NCBI GenBank assembly: GCA_963971405.1
Contig: OZ020491.1
Span: forward strand, 22,686,855 to 22,750,854
DNA: 64,000 bases
Direction: 5' to 3'
Source: Psococerastis gibbosa
Taxonomy: Eukaryota; Arthropoda; Insecta; Psocodea; Psocidae
This document shows positions 1 to 11,239 of the stretch, in pieces. Made by a program: the position numbers and the translations under genes. Positions within the stretch are counted from its first letter, which is position 1. Every line of letters begins with the position of its first letter. The notes under the pieces were generated by a model. The model saw only the letters and a program-made list of their open reading frames with translations. It did not search any database and was not told where the DNA came from.

Positions 1-570
1 ATTTTTTACCCCGTAGTCTAAAACCTTTCCGGTTCTTTCTTTCACCTATTATGCAAGCAAAACCTGCAAGCGACTTGTAGTGTCCCTGGTAGGAACGAGA
101 ACACCAAGCTCCATCAACTTCCACAGTTACATTTGCGACACCATCATCATCATCATCCTCTTCTGCTAGACGCCATTATTCGCCTGCTGTCAGTTCCAGA
201 CTTTCCTCGGTGGTCTTCATTAACTGCCTAGAAACCACTTCATAACCTTTTTGAAAGGTATTAATACTTAACGACGTGATGTCCATGCCAGAAAGAAAAT
301 CCATGGCTTGCGTAAAATGAATTCCTGCACCAATCGCAGCATTGGCCACCTTGAAATTGCTTGAATTATACCCTTCCGTCTTTTCTGACTTAACTGTTTG
401 TTCCAATTTACACATATTGCGCCTGAAGGTCCAAGCGTTCAATAGACAACTTTTACTCTCTTTTATAATTACCATGTCCCGAAAAGAACAGTCGCAGGAA
501 CCGTGGGAATATGTTTCCTGGAGTTGGCGAAGTAGGCAATGTACGTCGACGAGATATATTCGCCTCTTCC
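1..570 (-). pseudogene. exon 3 of the Mutator-like gene (partial)
   Basis: The acceptor is AG at 572-571 after a T-rich tract. The frame is entered with two bases completing a Gly codon, so the 253 coding bases of exons 1 and 2 join in phase. It is open for 130 codons, then TAA at 178-176, then open again in the same frame to the window edge. Confidence 0.72.
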
Positions 571-654
571 CTGAAATAAAATAAAATTATGAGGTATGAC
601 TATCATTCACTTTGTTCGTACTAATGACTTTTTAACCATTGGCATAAATAGGGG

Positions 655-960
655 GTCCTTGGGGGGGGGGGGGGGGTGACATAGACGCTATGGAGGCGAA
701 AGGCATAGTATCCACAATATCGAAAGGGAAATTAATTCTTGGTATGCTTATTTTACATGGAAGACATCATAAAAAAATCTACATATTGACCAAGTTACAA
801 GTACTTTCACAAAAAATATATTACTCAAATTGCTTTTTCTACGGGGGAGACCCCCGGGCCCCCTCAGTGGTAGGTTTATTCGTCGGTAAAATCTCAACTG
901 TGATGCTTTCAAAATGCGTAAAACCTCACTAATTTGGGCCTATTTATCGATTTTTCTTCT
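655..960. repeat. dispersed repeat fragment with poly-G tract (intron of the Mutator-like gene)
   Basis: A run of about 17 G at 661-677 is followed by DNA shared with other loci. The piece around 870-935, with its TTTATTCGTCGGTAAAATCT core, recurs in reverse at 44085-44130. The phrase GCGTAAAACCTCACTAATTT recurs at 1150-1180, 1236-1260 and in reverse at 43655-43840. No coding potential is visible. Confidence 0.6.
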
Positions 961-966
961 CGGGCC

Positions 967-1118
967 CAGGGACGGATCCAGCCCTTTGGGAGGGGGGGTA
1001 GTTGTGGGTCAAAATAGGAAAAACATATGTAGGATCGATTAAATTACAGCGTTATAAATTAATTTACAATAGATTTACTAAGTTTTTGGGGGGCCCCTAC
1101 CCCCTATATCCGTCCTTG
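967..1118 (+). mobile_element. hAT-type MITE, copy 1
   Basis: It starts CAGGGACGGATCCAG and ends with the inverted counterpart (ATATCCGTCCTTG). It is about 152 bp and non-coding. The flanking 8-mers CTCGGGCC and CCCTGGCC agree at 6 of 8 positions, as expected for a decayed target duplication. Copies 2 (19114-19274) and 3 (31184-31352) share the whole length. Confidence 0.75.
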
Positions 1119-1374
1119 CCCTGGCCCCCCTTCTTCCAGGGTAAAACATGCGTAAAAGTTCACTAATTTGGGCCCATTTATCAGTTTTTTTTCTCAGGGG
1201 GAGACCACCGGACCCCCTTTCCCCAGGGTATAATATGCGTAAATCCTCACTAATTTGGGCCTATTAATGAATTTTTTCTCCAGGGATTGCCCCCGGACCC
1301 CTCTTTCTCCGCGCCTGGAACCATTATTAATTTTAGGACAGCAATTTTCCCGTCGTGCATTTAGAGAATGAGTC

Positions 1375-2073
1375 AACTAAGTCGCTGAGCGTGTCAGAAA
1401 TTGTAAAAAAAATTCAAAAAATTAAAAACGAATTTATTTCTAATTTTTATTGTTTTACTGAACTTGAATAGTTTTGTGTATAATGTATTTCATAAAAAAA
1501 ATTAATAAATAATAAAGAAAATTTAAATAATAAAAAGTCATTTAATTTGTTGGGCAGACTTCAGAAGTTAATGAGTAATGAATCAAAATCTTGGGGTCCT
1601 AAAGCCCCCCCCCCCCCAGAAATTTTGGGACTTTACGCCAATGGTTTTAACATGTTGGCAAGCCACTACTTTTATTTTTAAATCCAGTACATGCTGTAAC
1701 TGTGTATAACTAAATTAGGGACACCATGCGTTAGGATGTGAGTTCCCTTTTCTTACTGTATACGTTACAGTACATGTCATCGGCGTAAATTCCCAAAATT
1801 TCTGGGGGGAGGGCTTTAGGACCCCAAGATTTTGATACATGGCTCATTCACTTCTGAAGTCTACCTAGCAAACTATATGACTTTTTCATTATTTAATTTT
1901 TTTTAATGTGTATGAAATACATTATATACACTATTGACTATACTATTCAAGTTCAGTAAAACAAAAGAAGTAAAAAGGCAACTTTTGTTTTCGACATTTT
2001 AAAAATTAAAAATAACGTTGTTTTTTATCTCTTGAAATTTTTTTAAAGTTCTGACCCGCTCTGCGACCTAGTT
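1375..2073. repeat. foldback element with arms of about 270-295 bp
   Basis: The arms 1375-1643 and 1778-2073 are inverted copies of each other. Each runs from a GTCGC-GAGCG-GTCAGAA end, through an AT-rich stretch with TATAATGTATTTCAT, to the ACTTCAGAAG and GGGGTCCTAAAGCCC blocks and a GGCGTAAA inner end. The loop is about 134 bp. Single arms of the same family recur at 43478-43590, 45318-45585 and 56693-56760. No ORF is present. It lies in the long intron of the Mutator-like gene. Confidence 0.8.
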
Positions 2074-2078
2074 ATGTA

Positions 2079-3520
2079 TGCATGACGGCCAAATTGCAGA
2101 ATGGTGATACCAACCAGGCGCGGATTTAGGAATTTTTCTCGGAGGGGGCGGGAGAATTTAGCCTAAAATTGGAACCTATGTATTCAAGTTCCAAGTATAA
2201 GAAACCAATACACATGCTAGGCTATACCCTGGAGACCGGGGGGGAATTTTAGTACAATTAAAAACGACCTGTCGCATTCAACATCCACAATCTATACCAT
2301 TGCACCGCATTCACAAAATGGAACTAAGTAGTTTGTAGGTTGCCCTAGAAGATAAACAACATGCCGCAGTCAGGCCGAAAAAAACGAACTTGACAACAAA
2401 TTAACACCTGAACTCAGAAAAATCTGCCATTTATAGGAATTAGTCAAGGTCTGTAGAATCTAATTTTTGGTTTTCAACATTGAATTTATTTATATTATTA
2501 TATTTATATTTTATTTATATCGAATTTTTTGGAATATTCTATACTTGCAATTTAAAATAAAAGAGTAAAATCTGAAGTATTTTGCAGGGGAAATACAGAA
2601 AATCAGACTATCTCGAACATACAGGCCATGATTACATCCTCGAATGAAAATTCGATCCAAGAAATATTTATATTGAATAGCTTATACGATTTGATTCTGA
2701 ATTTAGACCTTGCACTTTCGAATTTTTAGTCCACCAATATTTATTGGATCGAATATTCGAGTAGGCCTGTATGTAATAGGGGAGATATCAATAAAAAATT
2801 TCCACTGTTTACAGTTCTATTAAATATGTCTTAGTCTGTAGAATCTCTAATGTTTTTCGCTGCCAAAACAAGTAAAAGTAAAACCCCACTATATGGTACC
2901 TAGAATTAAAAATGTGTTGAGATCTTTTGAGGCTGCTCTTCTCTACGAAGAAAGCTGTGGCACTCATTCTAGAGGAAACGCTCGTCTACGTTTTTTAGTT
3001 TTTTTCTGACCACATTTATATAGAATGGGCGCGATCATGGGCGTGCGCAGCTTTTTAAATTAGAGGAGGGGGCATCACCTTAGTTCCCAATCACCCCCGC
3101 ATCTTGACACCATCGCGGGGGTTTGAAAGGCAATATGGAGAGGAGATCTCGATAGTAAATTTAATTTTGAATATGACTTTGGTCAAATAGAAAAGTATTT
3201 CAATAATCAGGTCTAGTGTGTTTCTTGATGGACAACGTAACGCAGAGCACGGGGCCTGAAACGGCAGCATGGAAGGGTCGGGCCGGCGCCCCTAACTACG
3301 GCAAAACTTACGAAAAGGACTTTATGTGAGAAGGCCCTGAATGAAAACGAATGATAAACACAACAATTATAATTAATTATGTCCTATAACCTGAATATTT
3401 TCGTCAGGGGACGCAGGGAGACAGGAATTACTTGCAACTTGCTAACATTGTTATTATTTCCCTACTCGCGGTTGAATACATACTATATATAATACCATGG
3501 CCCTAAATAATTGAAAGGTA
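2079..3520. other. intronic DNA, no feature recognised
   Basis: AT-rich sequence between the foldback element and exon 2 of the Mutator-like gene. Short pieces at 2118-2160 (GCGCGGATTTAGGAA) and 3040-3125 resemble repeat edges seen at 32979 and 43335. No ORF, tandem repeat or clear element ends were found. Confidence 0.5.
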
Positions 3521-3527
3521 CACTCAC

Positions 3528-3730
3528 CGTCACTATGGGTATAAGGAGGAATATTATTGACTGTTGAAGTGGAATCTTCGTGTACCCCTTCGGTACACCG
3601 AGTGCTGATGGGCGTACTCTGATCAATGGGCCAAACACTGGGTGTATCAACGTTTATTGTTGTTTCTGGCTCCAGAGATATTTCGGTACTGCTTTGTGGT
3701 AATCGAATGAATTTCCCTCGTCCACCTTTC
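3528..3730 (-). CDS. exon 2 of the Mutator-like gene
   Basis: 203 bases lie between a TATTCCAG acceptor and a GTGAGT donor and are open throughout in the required phase. The exon encodes a Gly/Arg/Lys start, then a Ser/Thr/Pro-rich acidic linker with no recognised fold. Confidence 0.68.
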
Positions 3731-4103
3731 CTGGAATAGTAAGGTGTAGGCTATAAATACAGCTGTTCATAGTAATGCAATGGTATCTCCAGTATAATAT
3801 TGACACTGTTGACAGTAACTTCTAAGACCATTTATTCCACAAGTAACCCATTGCTGCACTTTTAGCCTACTATGAAAGTACTGTAGCCTACTCATAATTA
3901 ACATTTACAGGTGCGCATCCTCGCATACTTATTTTACATAGTTTACAAAGAAATACCTATAGCTATGTAGCCTATGTTACCTAGGATTATTACCTAGCCC
4001 TAGGTACGTGAAGTCGTGATACCAACAAACGTAAGGCTTATTTTAAATTTTACATATTCAGACAAGTTATATTAAAATGAAATAACTGTTAAGAAATACA
4101 TAC

Positions 4104-4153
4104 CTTCTGTTTTTACGCCAGTAATTTCTCGAAGCATCTCGTTTATTTCCCAT
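4104..4153 (-). CDS. exon 1 of the Mutator-like gene
   Basis: The ATG at 4153-4151 opens 16 codons (MGNKRDASRNYWRKNR) plus two bases before a GTATGT donor. The split Arg codon is completed by exon 2. A basic N-terminus is usual for this family. About 155 bp of 5' flank remain before the hAT insertion at 4316. Confidence 0.65.
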
Positions 4154-4307
4154 GATAAGCACAATGCACAAATATACACAAAAGCAACAGATACCTTAGC
4201 CTATTGATAACTTAATTATTCCGCGATAGAAAATAAATACGAGCGAGATTCACCGGCGAGAGCAAAACACCACTCCCTTCAAAATTTGGGAAGGTACTGA
4301 AACCTTT

Positions 4308-4315
4308 AACCTAGG
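4308..4315. repeat. hAT target-site duplication, left
   Basis: The 8-mer AACCTAGG abuts the CAGTG end and is identical to 10112-10119. Confidence 0.95.
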
Positions 4316-5132
4316 CAGTGTTGCCAGTAATATATTTCTTGAAACCGCCAGTAGGAGCGTGCCAACCCGCCCAATTCCGCCCAAATTTAAAATCTATTCT
4401 ATCTAGTCTAAAACCCATAATGGTCGCATTTTTTAAGTTATAAAATACATTAGGAGTTGTCAATCTTGATATGTAGATAAAAATACAGTAGCGTCACGCA
4501 TATATTACCCCTCAAACATGCTTTGTGACGTCATATGAATAGGTCTATATAATTTATATACTTTGCTATTATTCCCACATTTTTTGTATGACCTTGACAA
4601 AAATTTACCGACCCCACTAATTACATATATAGTTGAAGTCACCCTTAGAACTTGCCAAATGTCACATTTACTATTTTATATATCATAGAAAATAATTAGA
4701 CTATGTATGGGGCCAACTATGCCCAATCCCCCACTTAGGACATATCAGAATAGGTACACAAATAAGTAACAAAAAATCATTGAATTAGGTCCTGACAATT
4801 TTTATTCAATACCCCGTCAATGGACTCATATTTTAAAATTAGCATACACACAATATACATTTACACTAACTTAAAAAAAATACAGTGAAATTTATCAACA
4901 CCACAAATTCATTACTTATTCGACATATTACAGGGCCTACATGAAGTTAAAAACACCTTGTTCATGGACTCCTAAGAACATTTTTCTGAGTCAGAGTTTT
5001 GATTGCTGTGTTAATGCACCATAAGAATTGCTCTAGTAACTGTAAGCAATAATTATTCTAGTTCGTTGTGCAGAATTGAATGAATTGGCTGAGTTGGCAT
5101 ATAAAAGAAACATAACTTATGTACACACGATA

Positions 5133-5730
5133 ATTAAGAGTTAAAAAAGGACATTGAAATATTTATCAAATTTACTATTACACTTACACATACCCGGAAA
5201 AAGACAGAGGCATTCGGCCAGGTTGCGCCATAAAGCAATGAATTGACCATTACGTATTACAGAAACATAACATATGTACACAAGGAAATTAAGAGTTAAA
5301 AAAGGACATTGAAATATTTATCAAATTTACTATTACACTTACACATACTTGGAAAATGACAGAGGCATTCGGCTCGATTGTGCCATTAAACAATGAATTG
5401 CAATTACATTTTAAAGAAGCATAACTTATGTAGGCTACACAAGAAAAAGACAGAGGCATTCGACCAGGTTGCGCCATAAAACAATGAATTGACCATTACA
5501 TATTACAGAAACATAACTTATGTACACAAGAAAATTATGAGTTAAAAAAGGATATTGAAATATTTATCCAATTTACTATTACACTTACACATACCCGGAA
5601 AAAGACGGAGGCATTCGGCCAGGTTGCGCCATAAAACAATAAATTGACCATTACATATTACAGAAACATAACTTATGTACACAAGAAAATTAAAGGTTAA
5701 AAAGGGTATTGAAATATTTATCCTACTTAC
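5133..5730. repeat. 155-bp tandem array between transposase stop and left end
   Basis: Units start at 5133, 5288, a shortened one (about 91 bp) near 5443, 5534 and 5689. Two of the measured intervals are exactly 155 bp. The last, partial unit overlaps the 3' end of the transposase coding sequence. The array therefore forms the 3' untranslated region and the subterminal spacer. Its short open frames are chance products. Confidence 0.85.
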
Positions 5731-7567
5731 TATTCTAACCAACTTATAATTTCATCCATCGATTCTCCAGAAACATCTTGTTCATTTATTGTATCGCTGT
5801 ACATTTTTGAAGTAAATAATTCAAACATTTTTTGGGTGGGGGAAAACTCTTTGCAACAGTCTCCCCGCACCTGCTGGTATAGCCGAATACGTAGAATTGC
5901 AATCAACATGGACAGTTGCATTCTGTTCCGCAATTTGCATTTAACTACGCCCATTACAGAAAATACTCTCTCCACCACTGCATTGCTAGTCGGCAATGAA
6001 AGTGCCCTCAAAGCGAAGTCAGATAAATCTTTAAAAATGAGCTGCCCTCCAGCATTTTTCATTTGCGCGACACTAGCCCAAAATTTTCCCATAGTGACTC
6101 CCGGAGCAGGCACACCAGGAACGATGTCTGCCAAAGTCATCGTTCCAAGCAATCGCCACTGGTTCTCTATGGCGTCCATGTCGCGATTTTTGCCAGCCAA
6201 ACTTAAGGGTAAGTCTACAAATGGTGCCCTGCTGAGAGATAAGGCCGCGGATGGTGTTAAATGCCGTAACCCCTGGATAATTGCAACATTTCCAGGCATG
6301 CGTTGTACTAATTCTCTGCACAACACAAGCATGAACCTGCAACATCTTTCCATTACAGTATTCAACTCAGCGCGTCCAATTTTGGATGATTTCGCGTGCT
6401 CACTAAATGTTGTGCCGAAATCAACGTCAGTGAGCTCCAATAAACTGTTGTCAAAACAGTTTCCTGCTTTCTCAACTGCGAAGCCCACTGCGTTGATGTC
6501 GGCCTCTTCCAACATTCCCTTTGCCTTGCTGGCGTCAAGTCTATGTTGTAAATACGCGGGCTTAAAAATGCGTCGCGCAAATGAAAGTAGCAACCCCCTT
6601 AAATCCCGGTATACGTTGCTAGGGTCAGAGTTGCTGGCTTGAAAAACAATATTACAATCGGTGATATCTTTCAAAGCCTGCCTTAAAAAAAGTAAATACA
6701 AGTAATGTGCCTCATTGGCATACATTTGTGAAAGCGTTTTGGCCGTGTAACATTTTTCTGTATTGGCCACCATTTGAAAAAATGTTTTTAACTCCAGCCA
6801 TTGCTCGCTAGTTCTTTTAACCGCAGAATGGTGGGCCAGCCATCTTGTGGCCGATAAAGCCGTAAGTTTAGGCGGTGTTTTGCTGTCATTTATCAAGGCA
6901 TATACATCTTTATATGCCTTGCATCTCAGCGAGCTGTGCGAGAACCAGCTCCTTGATTCTCGTAATAAAAACTCAAGGGCTGTTGGCAGCTCCTCGCAAG
7001 CCCTCTGAGAGCAGCGGTTTAATGAGTGGCAAACGCACCTTATAAGTTGTAAATCAGGCAATTTCTCCCTTAGTCGGGTGTATAAAGAGTTGTTTACCCC
7101 GCACAGATTGCTGGCCCCATCTGTGCCAATGGCAATAAGGTTGGCCAGGTCAATTTTCATTGCGGTAAAAAAATTAACAAAATTTGTGAACAAGTCCTCA
7201 GCTGTGGCCCGCTCCACTTCTTGGAACCCCAAGAAGTGGCTGATAATTCTGTTTTCAGCCACACTGAAATAAACAACTACGTACGCCATATATTTTTCGC
7301 AGCCAATATCCGTTGATTCGTCGATAACTATCGAAAACGGCCTGTTGCCGAGGTCGTGCAGGACTTCTTCTAACAGTGCCGGTGCAATGACGTTCTCTAT
7401 AAGCTTGGCGCATTTAGTCCGGTGCAGGCGCAAATTTGATAAGCTGCTGCCCGATCCCATGTCTTTTATCATCTCCCCAAGGTGGTCAATGGCCCTTGTA
7501 GATGAATGGTTGGCTATAAAAACAGCCAATCGAAGATCATTGGTTTTCTCTGCCTTCGTTGAAGTCA
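5730..7567 (-). CDS. hAT transposase exon 3 (catalytic core and dimerisation region)
   Basis: 1838 bases from a T-rich acceptor to TAG at 5732-5730, holding all catalytic acidic residues. The 268-codon open frame on the opposite strand (5836-6642) is a shadow. Confidence 0.94.
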
Positions 7568-9638
7568 CTAAAAAAAATAATAATATAATTAGGCCCACTA
7601 AAACTGTTTCTTTTACACTTATCCAAATTGATTAATTTTAGAACATTATTAAAAATAAAAAATGATTATTTTAGAGTATGGCATATATGTATATAAAAAA
7701 TACACTCGGCACTCAGAAGAGTATAAATTTTGCCCTGGATCACTTTTATTAGTTTAGTAATAGCATTGTTTTAAATAAAAACAATTAAAACAATTGTTGT
7801 TACAAAGCAAACTTAAATTATTACATATAGCATTTTATAAAAATAAAACCGTGTACTGTGAAACTATGAGTCTAGATAATATTGTACTGTTTGCTTTGTA
7901 AAACGAAACTGTGATTATTTTGGACTTGCAGCGACATTCCTAAATTTGAGCGTTTAATCAATTTAGTGAAAATAGTACTTGGTATAATATTTTAAATTTC
8001 ATTCAATCATTATGCAGTAATCAATTATTATTATTATCAATTTATTATCAGGCGTATAGTATGGAATTTTGTGATCTTATACATGTATAGCCTACAAAAG
8101 AGATAAAATGATGAAATTTGACCAATTTTGTGATGAATAAATTCCTGAGCTTCAATTCATCATATTTGGCAAATGTTTAAAATAATATTAGTTAATTGTC
8201 TATACCTAGGTGTAAGTATTTCTTCACAGGAGATTGATTCTCAAACAAATTATTGTACTATTGCCTTTCCTCATAAATGTGTTTTCTCAAATTTTGAAAG
8301 GAATTTAAATCAAAATTAAGAATTATTTAGAGCAGCTAAATAGGCTTATCACCAGCTTAAAGTTAATTCGTTAAATATTACGAATAACTTACCGAATGAA
8401 GACAACGTGCTTTGTTTCGTCTTATTTAATGATTCTAACTTTAACTTGTGTCCTTTTGAATCCGCATGGGTTTTAATATCATTTTTTTGTGCACGAATCG
8501 TTGATTTGCACAATGTGCAGAAGGCTTCTCCGCGTCCCGCTGCAATTAAATCATCAGGTGCCCGTGAGAGCCAACCTAAAAAAACACGACCAATAAACAT
8601 TAATGACAGGTTATCAGATCAATATGGGTAAACATTACCTTTGTCTACATTATAAATCGATTTGATTTCAGTATTTAAGAAATGTTTCTTAGAATCCGCC
8701 AAACCTAATTTTCTCTGCATAATTCCTCGATTTTACTTAATAGGTGTTTGGGGTATTTATTAATTATTGACACAGTCTATCCCACCATGGTGGGTCAAAG
8801 ACCATTTGATGATTTTGACTGGCAATTTTTACCAAATTTAATTGAACCATACCCTTTTGCCTTTTTTCAGCATAATTCACCGATTTCACGGAGAATTGGC
8901 CATTTACATATATACGCGGTTGGGGTCGTTGTTGGTACGTTTTACTATCTACTACGGTTTAATACTATTCCTTCCACAACTAAAGTTAAGTTCACCCGTG
9001 TCATCCTTAATTTTCAATGTTTCCTTTTCTATTACTTAACGTCATATTTTTCATTTACACCACCATTCGCGTACACATGAGACTACGAGATACTAAAGCA
9101 TTTTTAATGTTTTACCGAGTCATGTAAGAAAGTCATCATATGAAGAAATATTGCGATATTGCGAAAATACTTAATAGATAATGCTTTCTACTCACTTGAT
9201 GAATTTTATGCAACCAATTTAATATAAGAATGACCATCACACCTAGCCTATCTAATGCTATATAATTTATATTTAGGTCTATTACATTAATTACTTTAAT
9301 TTCCTGTTGTACGAAGAGCTTTGCTCAGAATTTTATAATATAATGCTCATTAATTATTATCATTATGTATTGTATAACTTTTGTTTTTATGCACTAACAT
9401 GTACTATTGACGAATCCGACACATTGCTAATTGTTAACTGGATAATATATTGATTTACTAGCCCTAGGTAAAGTAGGTATGTAGGTATTATGTAAAAGGT
9501 ACATACTACATACAGCAAATGAATAAGGAAAGTTTTGTCAAATATCAAATCGGTCTTACCTTTAAATTGAGCTTCATTTTCCCAGTTGGTGTTATAATGT
9601 TTCGCATACTTCGCCCAGGAACCCTTTGATTTAGGCAT
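5730..9638 (-). CDS. hAT transposase, three exons, 699 aa
   Basis: Seen: exons 9638-9560, 8575-8393 and 7567-5730 total 2100 bases, exactly 700 codons with stop. Donors are GTAAGA and GTAAGT; acceptors follow T-rich tracts. Residues 45-69 form a C-x2-C-x13-H-x5-H zinc finger (C46, C49, H63, H69) of BED-like type for end binding. An RNase-H-like core follows: IDESTD at about 169-174 (D170), IGTDGAS with D237, then the large helical insertion, and near the C-terminus SNAVVERVFSVMG with E620 and the hAT dimerisation segment. The acidic DDE-type triad is therefore present. Family: ZMYM6/SCAND3-like hAT transposases of animals. The long last exon alone is open further upstream to 7598, but those extra codons are intron. 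No stop or frameshift is seen. The product should act in the nucleus on its own subterminal CCCGCCCAATT sites (inferred). Confidence 0.93.
8393..8575 (-). CDS. hAT transposase exon 2 (zinc finger)
   Basis: 183 bases between a TTTTTTTAG acceptor and a GTAAGT donor. It carries the C-x2-C-x13-H-x5-H finger. The phase (one base in, one base out) matches both neighbours. Confidence 0.92.
9560..9638 (-). CDS. hAT transposase exon 1
   Basis: ATG at 9638-9636; 26 codons plus one base. The donor is AAAG/GTAAGA at 9559. It encodes a basic, Trp-containing N-terminus and a QFK end that joins exon 2 through a split Gly codon. Confidence 0.9.
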
Positions 9639-9984
9639 CTTTAATCTTTATAAAATTGCAATTTGCAAATGCAAAATTAAGTAAAAATAAAAGAGAAATT
9701 AATAAAAAAAAGCACAAGCCACGAGGTCCATGTACAGATTTACAGAAAAATCAAAATCAACAAAGTGACAAACAAGAACAACAAACAAAATATCATGTGA
9801 TGCGGGCGATTTGCGAATGTCGTATCGATTATCGAATATCGATTGTCCAACATGACACCACTTTTGTCCTTCAACGTCTCCAATGGTGGTACCTTTGAAA
9901 ACTTGGCGGAAAATTTAATTTTTTTTTTTAGTTGAGCAGGTTTTGAATTTTTTTACAGATTTTTAGAATCGGAAAAAATCCGCC

Positions 9985-10100
9985 GATACCCGCCAGTTGA
10001 AGGGCGCGAACCCGCCCAATTGGCGGGTGCCCGCCGTTTTAAAATTTTGCCCGCCACATGACCGTCTCAACCCGCCCAATTGGCGGAATTCCGCCCAATC
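9985..10100. promoter_or_regulatory. hAT right subterminal repeats (likely transposase binding sites)
   Basis: CCCGCCCAATTGGCGG-type palindromes occur at about 10010 and 10070, with CCGCCCAATC next to the right end. The left subterminus has ACCCGCCCAATT near 4365. Repeated subterminal motifs are typical transposase binding sites; that role is inferred here. Confidence 0.6.
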
Positions 10101-10111
10101 TGGTAACACTG

Positions 10112-10119
10112 AACCTAGG
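10112..10119. repeat. hAT target-site duplication, right
   Basis: The 8-mer AACCTAGG follows the CACTG end and is identical to 4308-4315. Confidence 0.95.
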
Positions 10120-11235
10120 CCCAGTGAAACCATGCGCTGAACCGTATTAGGGTACCAACCCCAATTCATTTGTTATGCCTTTCTTGCCTGAATGCACGGG
10201 CTTATTTTAATTTTATTTTTTTACGTAATAAGTTTCTAAGTTATTGATATGAAAATTTGAGAGCAAAAAGATGTATTAACACTATAACATCTGTATTTAT
10301 TTCAAGTTGCTATTTGCATATTCGCGGGTTTAGTAGGATGGTTTTGTAATTGACATTTTATGCAACATATATATTTTTTTAACCAACAAAAATGAATGCA
10401 AATTAATTCTTAAGATGAAATGAATCTACGGGTAAAATTTTTATACTCTATCTTCAAAATAAAAAATTCTACGGGGCAAAAATGTCAAAAAGTGGCTAAA
10501 TTCAGACTAAAAATGGAAAAGTACTATTTAGATCTACTGTACCGTATTCATATATACTGGGCATATAGCCCAGATGATTCTCCATAATCATTACCAATTT
10601 TAGAAATTTAGGAGCTGAAATAATATTGTTATAAGCCTAGAAGTGGCAAAAAGTGGTAAAATTCAAGGTAAATAGGCCATATTAGGTAAGTTAGGCCTAA
10701 TTTTTAGTTTTCAATGTACTGGGCACTTAGACTACTCTATTATACACTATCCTAAAAATTTTCACAATTTTAATTATAAAATTAAGAAAGTTATAACTCA
10801 AATATGATGGCAATGCTACTATACCGCAGCCTTAATTCCGGCCTGATGACGTCATAAGGTCTACCTAGTTTTGCCCCCGCCATCATTCTAAAACTTTACG
10901 CCTCTGCGTATTAAGTTGCATAATATGTGGTCCCTCTGCCTATTTTATAGTGAAGAACAACATTTAACTCGCTGATACAAATTTGTTGATGAACACTTTG
11001 CAATCGGTAAATTGAAAAGCATCTAAAATTGAAAATTGTTGAAATAAATTTAAGTAAAACAAAGTCAGCAGAGTTAGGTTCATTCTCATATCCTATCTGT
11101 TATTATATTTAATAACTACAGTATTCAGGGTTACTAAAATCTCGGTGTTTGCTGGGGTATCGGACCGATCCTGCTGGTGATTTCCGCTTCACTATATATT
11201 TGAATATATTTTGCTTTTTCATCCTTCTTTGCCAG
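10120..11235. other. no feature recognised
   Basis: AT-rich DNA between the hAT element and the hAT-derived fragment. No ORF, element ends or tandem repeat could be supported. Confidence 0.5.
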
Positions 11236-11239
11236 AACT

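Larger units (their letters stand above)
1..4153 (-). pseudogene. Mutator-like transposase-domain protein, three exons, cut by window edge and one stop codon
   Basis: Seen: three minus-strand exons join in frame with consensus splice sites: 4153-4104 (start ATG, donor GTATGT), 3730-3528 (acceptor after TTCCAG, donor GTGAGT) and 570 down to 1 (acceptor after TTTCAG). The N-terminus is short and Arg/Lys-rich. Exon 3 holds an RRIYLVDVHCLLRQLQ block, a cysteine-containing segment, a conserved-looking IGAGIHFTQAMDFLSGM block and, further on, VTVEVDGAWCSRSYQGHYKS followed by LAGFACIIGERK. Family knowledge: this block order is that of the Mutator-like transposase domain common in animal transposon-derived genes. 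Odd: an in-frame TAA at 178-176 lies between the two conserved halves, just before an acidic EEDDDDD run, with no frame change. The copy is therefore a pseudogene, a read-through case or a sequencing error. The family assignment is from memory of the motif pattern; the exon structure is read directly. The C-terminal half lies left of the window. Confidence 0.72.
4316..10111 (-). mobile_element. complete autonomous-looking hAT DNA transposon
   Basis: Seen: the left end CAGTGTTGCCAG (4316) and the right end, read inward on the minus strand as CAGTGTTACCAG, are inverted repeats with one mismatch in 12. The element is flanked by a perfect 8-bp direct duplication AACCTAGG at 4308-4315 and 10112-10119. 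Length is 5796 bp. The subterminal regions carry repeated CCCGCCCAATT motifs on both sides. Inside is an intact three-exon transposase gene on the minus strand (9638 to 5730). Known: CAGTG-type ends, 8-bp duplications and an ERxFS-containing transposase define the hAT superfamily. Inference: perfect duplications and an unbroken reading frame mean recent insertion, and the copy may still be mobile. It landed about 155 bp upstream of the Mutator-like gene start. Confidence 0.95.

Noticed and set aside
5836-6642. 268-codon open frame antisense to the hAT transposase
   Set aside because: Exact shadow of exon 3, no family motifs; the sense frame has splice sites and catalytic residues.
7568-7598. 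Start of the last hAT exon at the ATG near 7598
   Set aside because: These codons are the T-rich intron end; the acceptor at 7569-7568 gives a phase-correct join to the zinc-finger exon.
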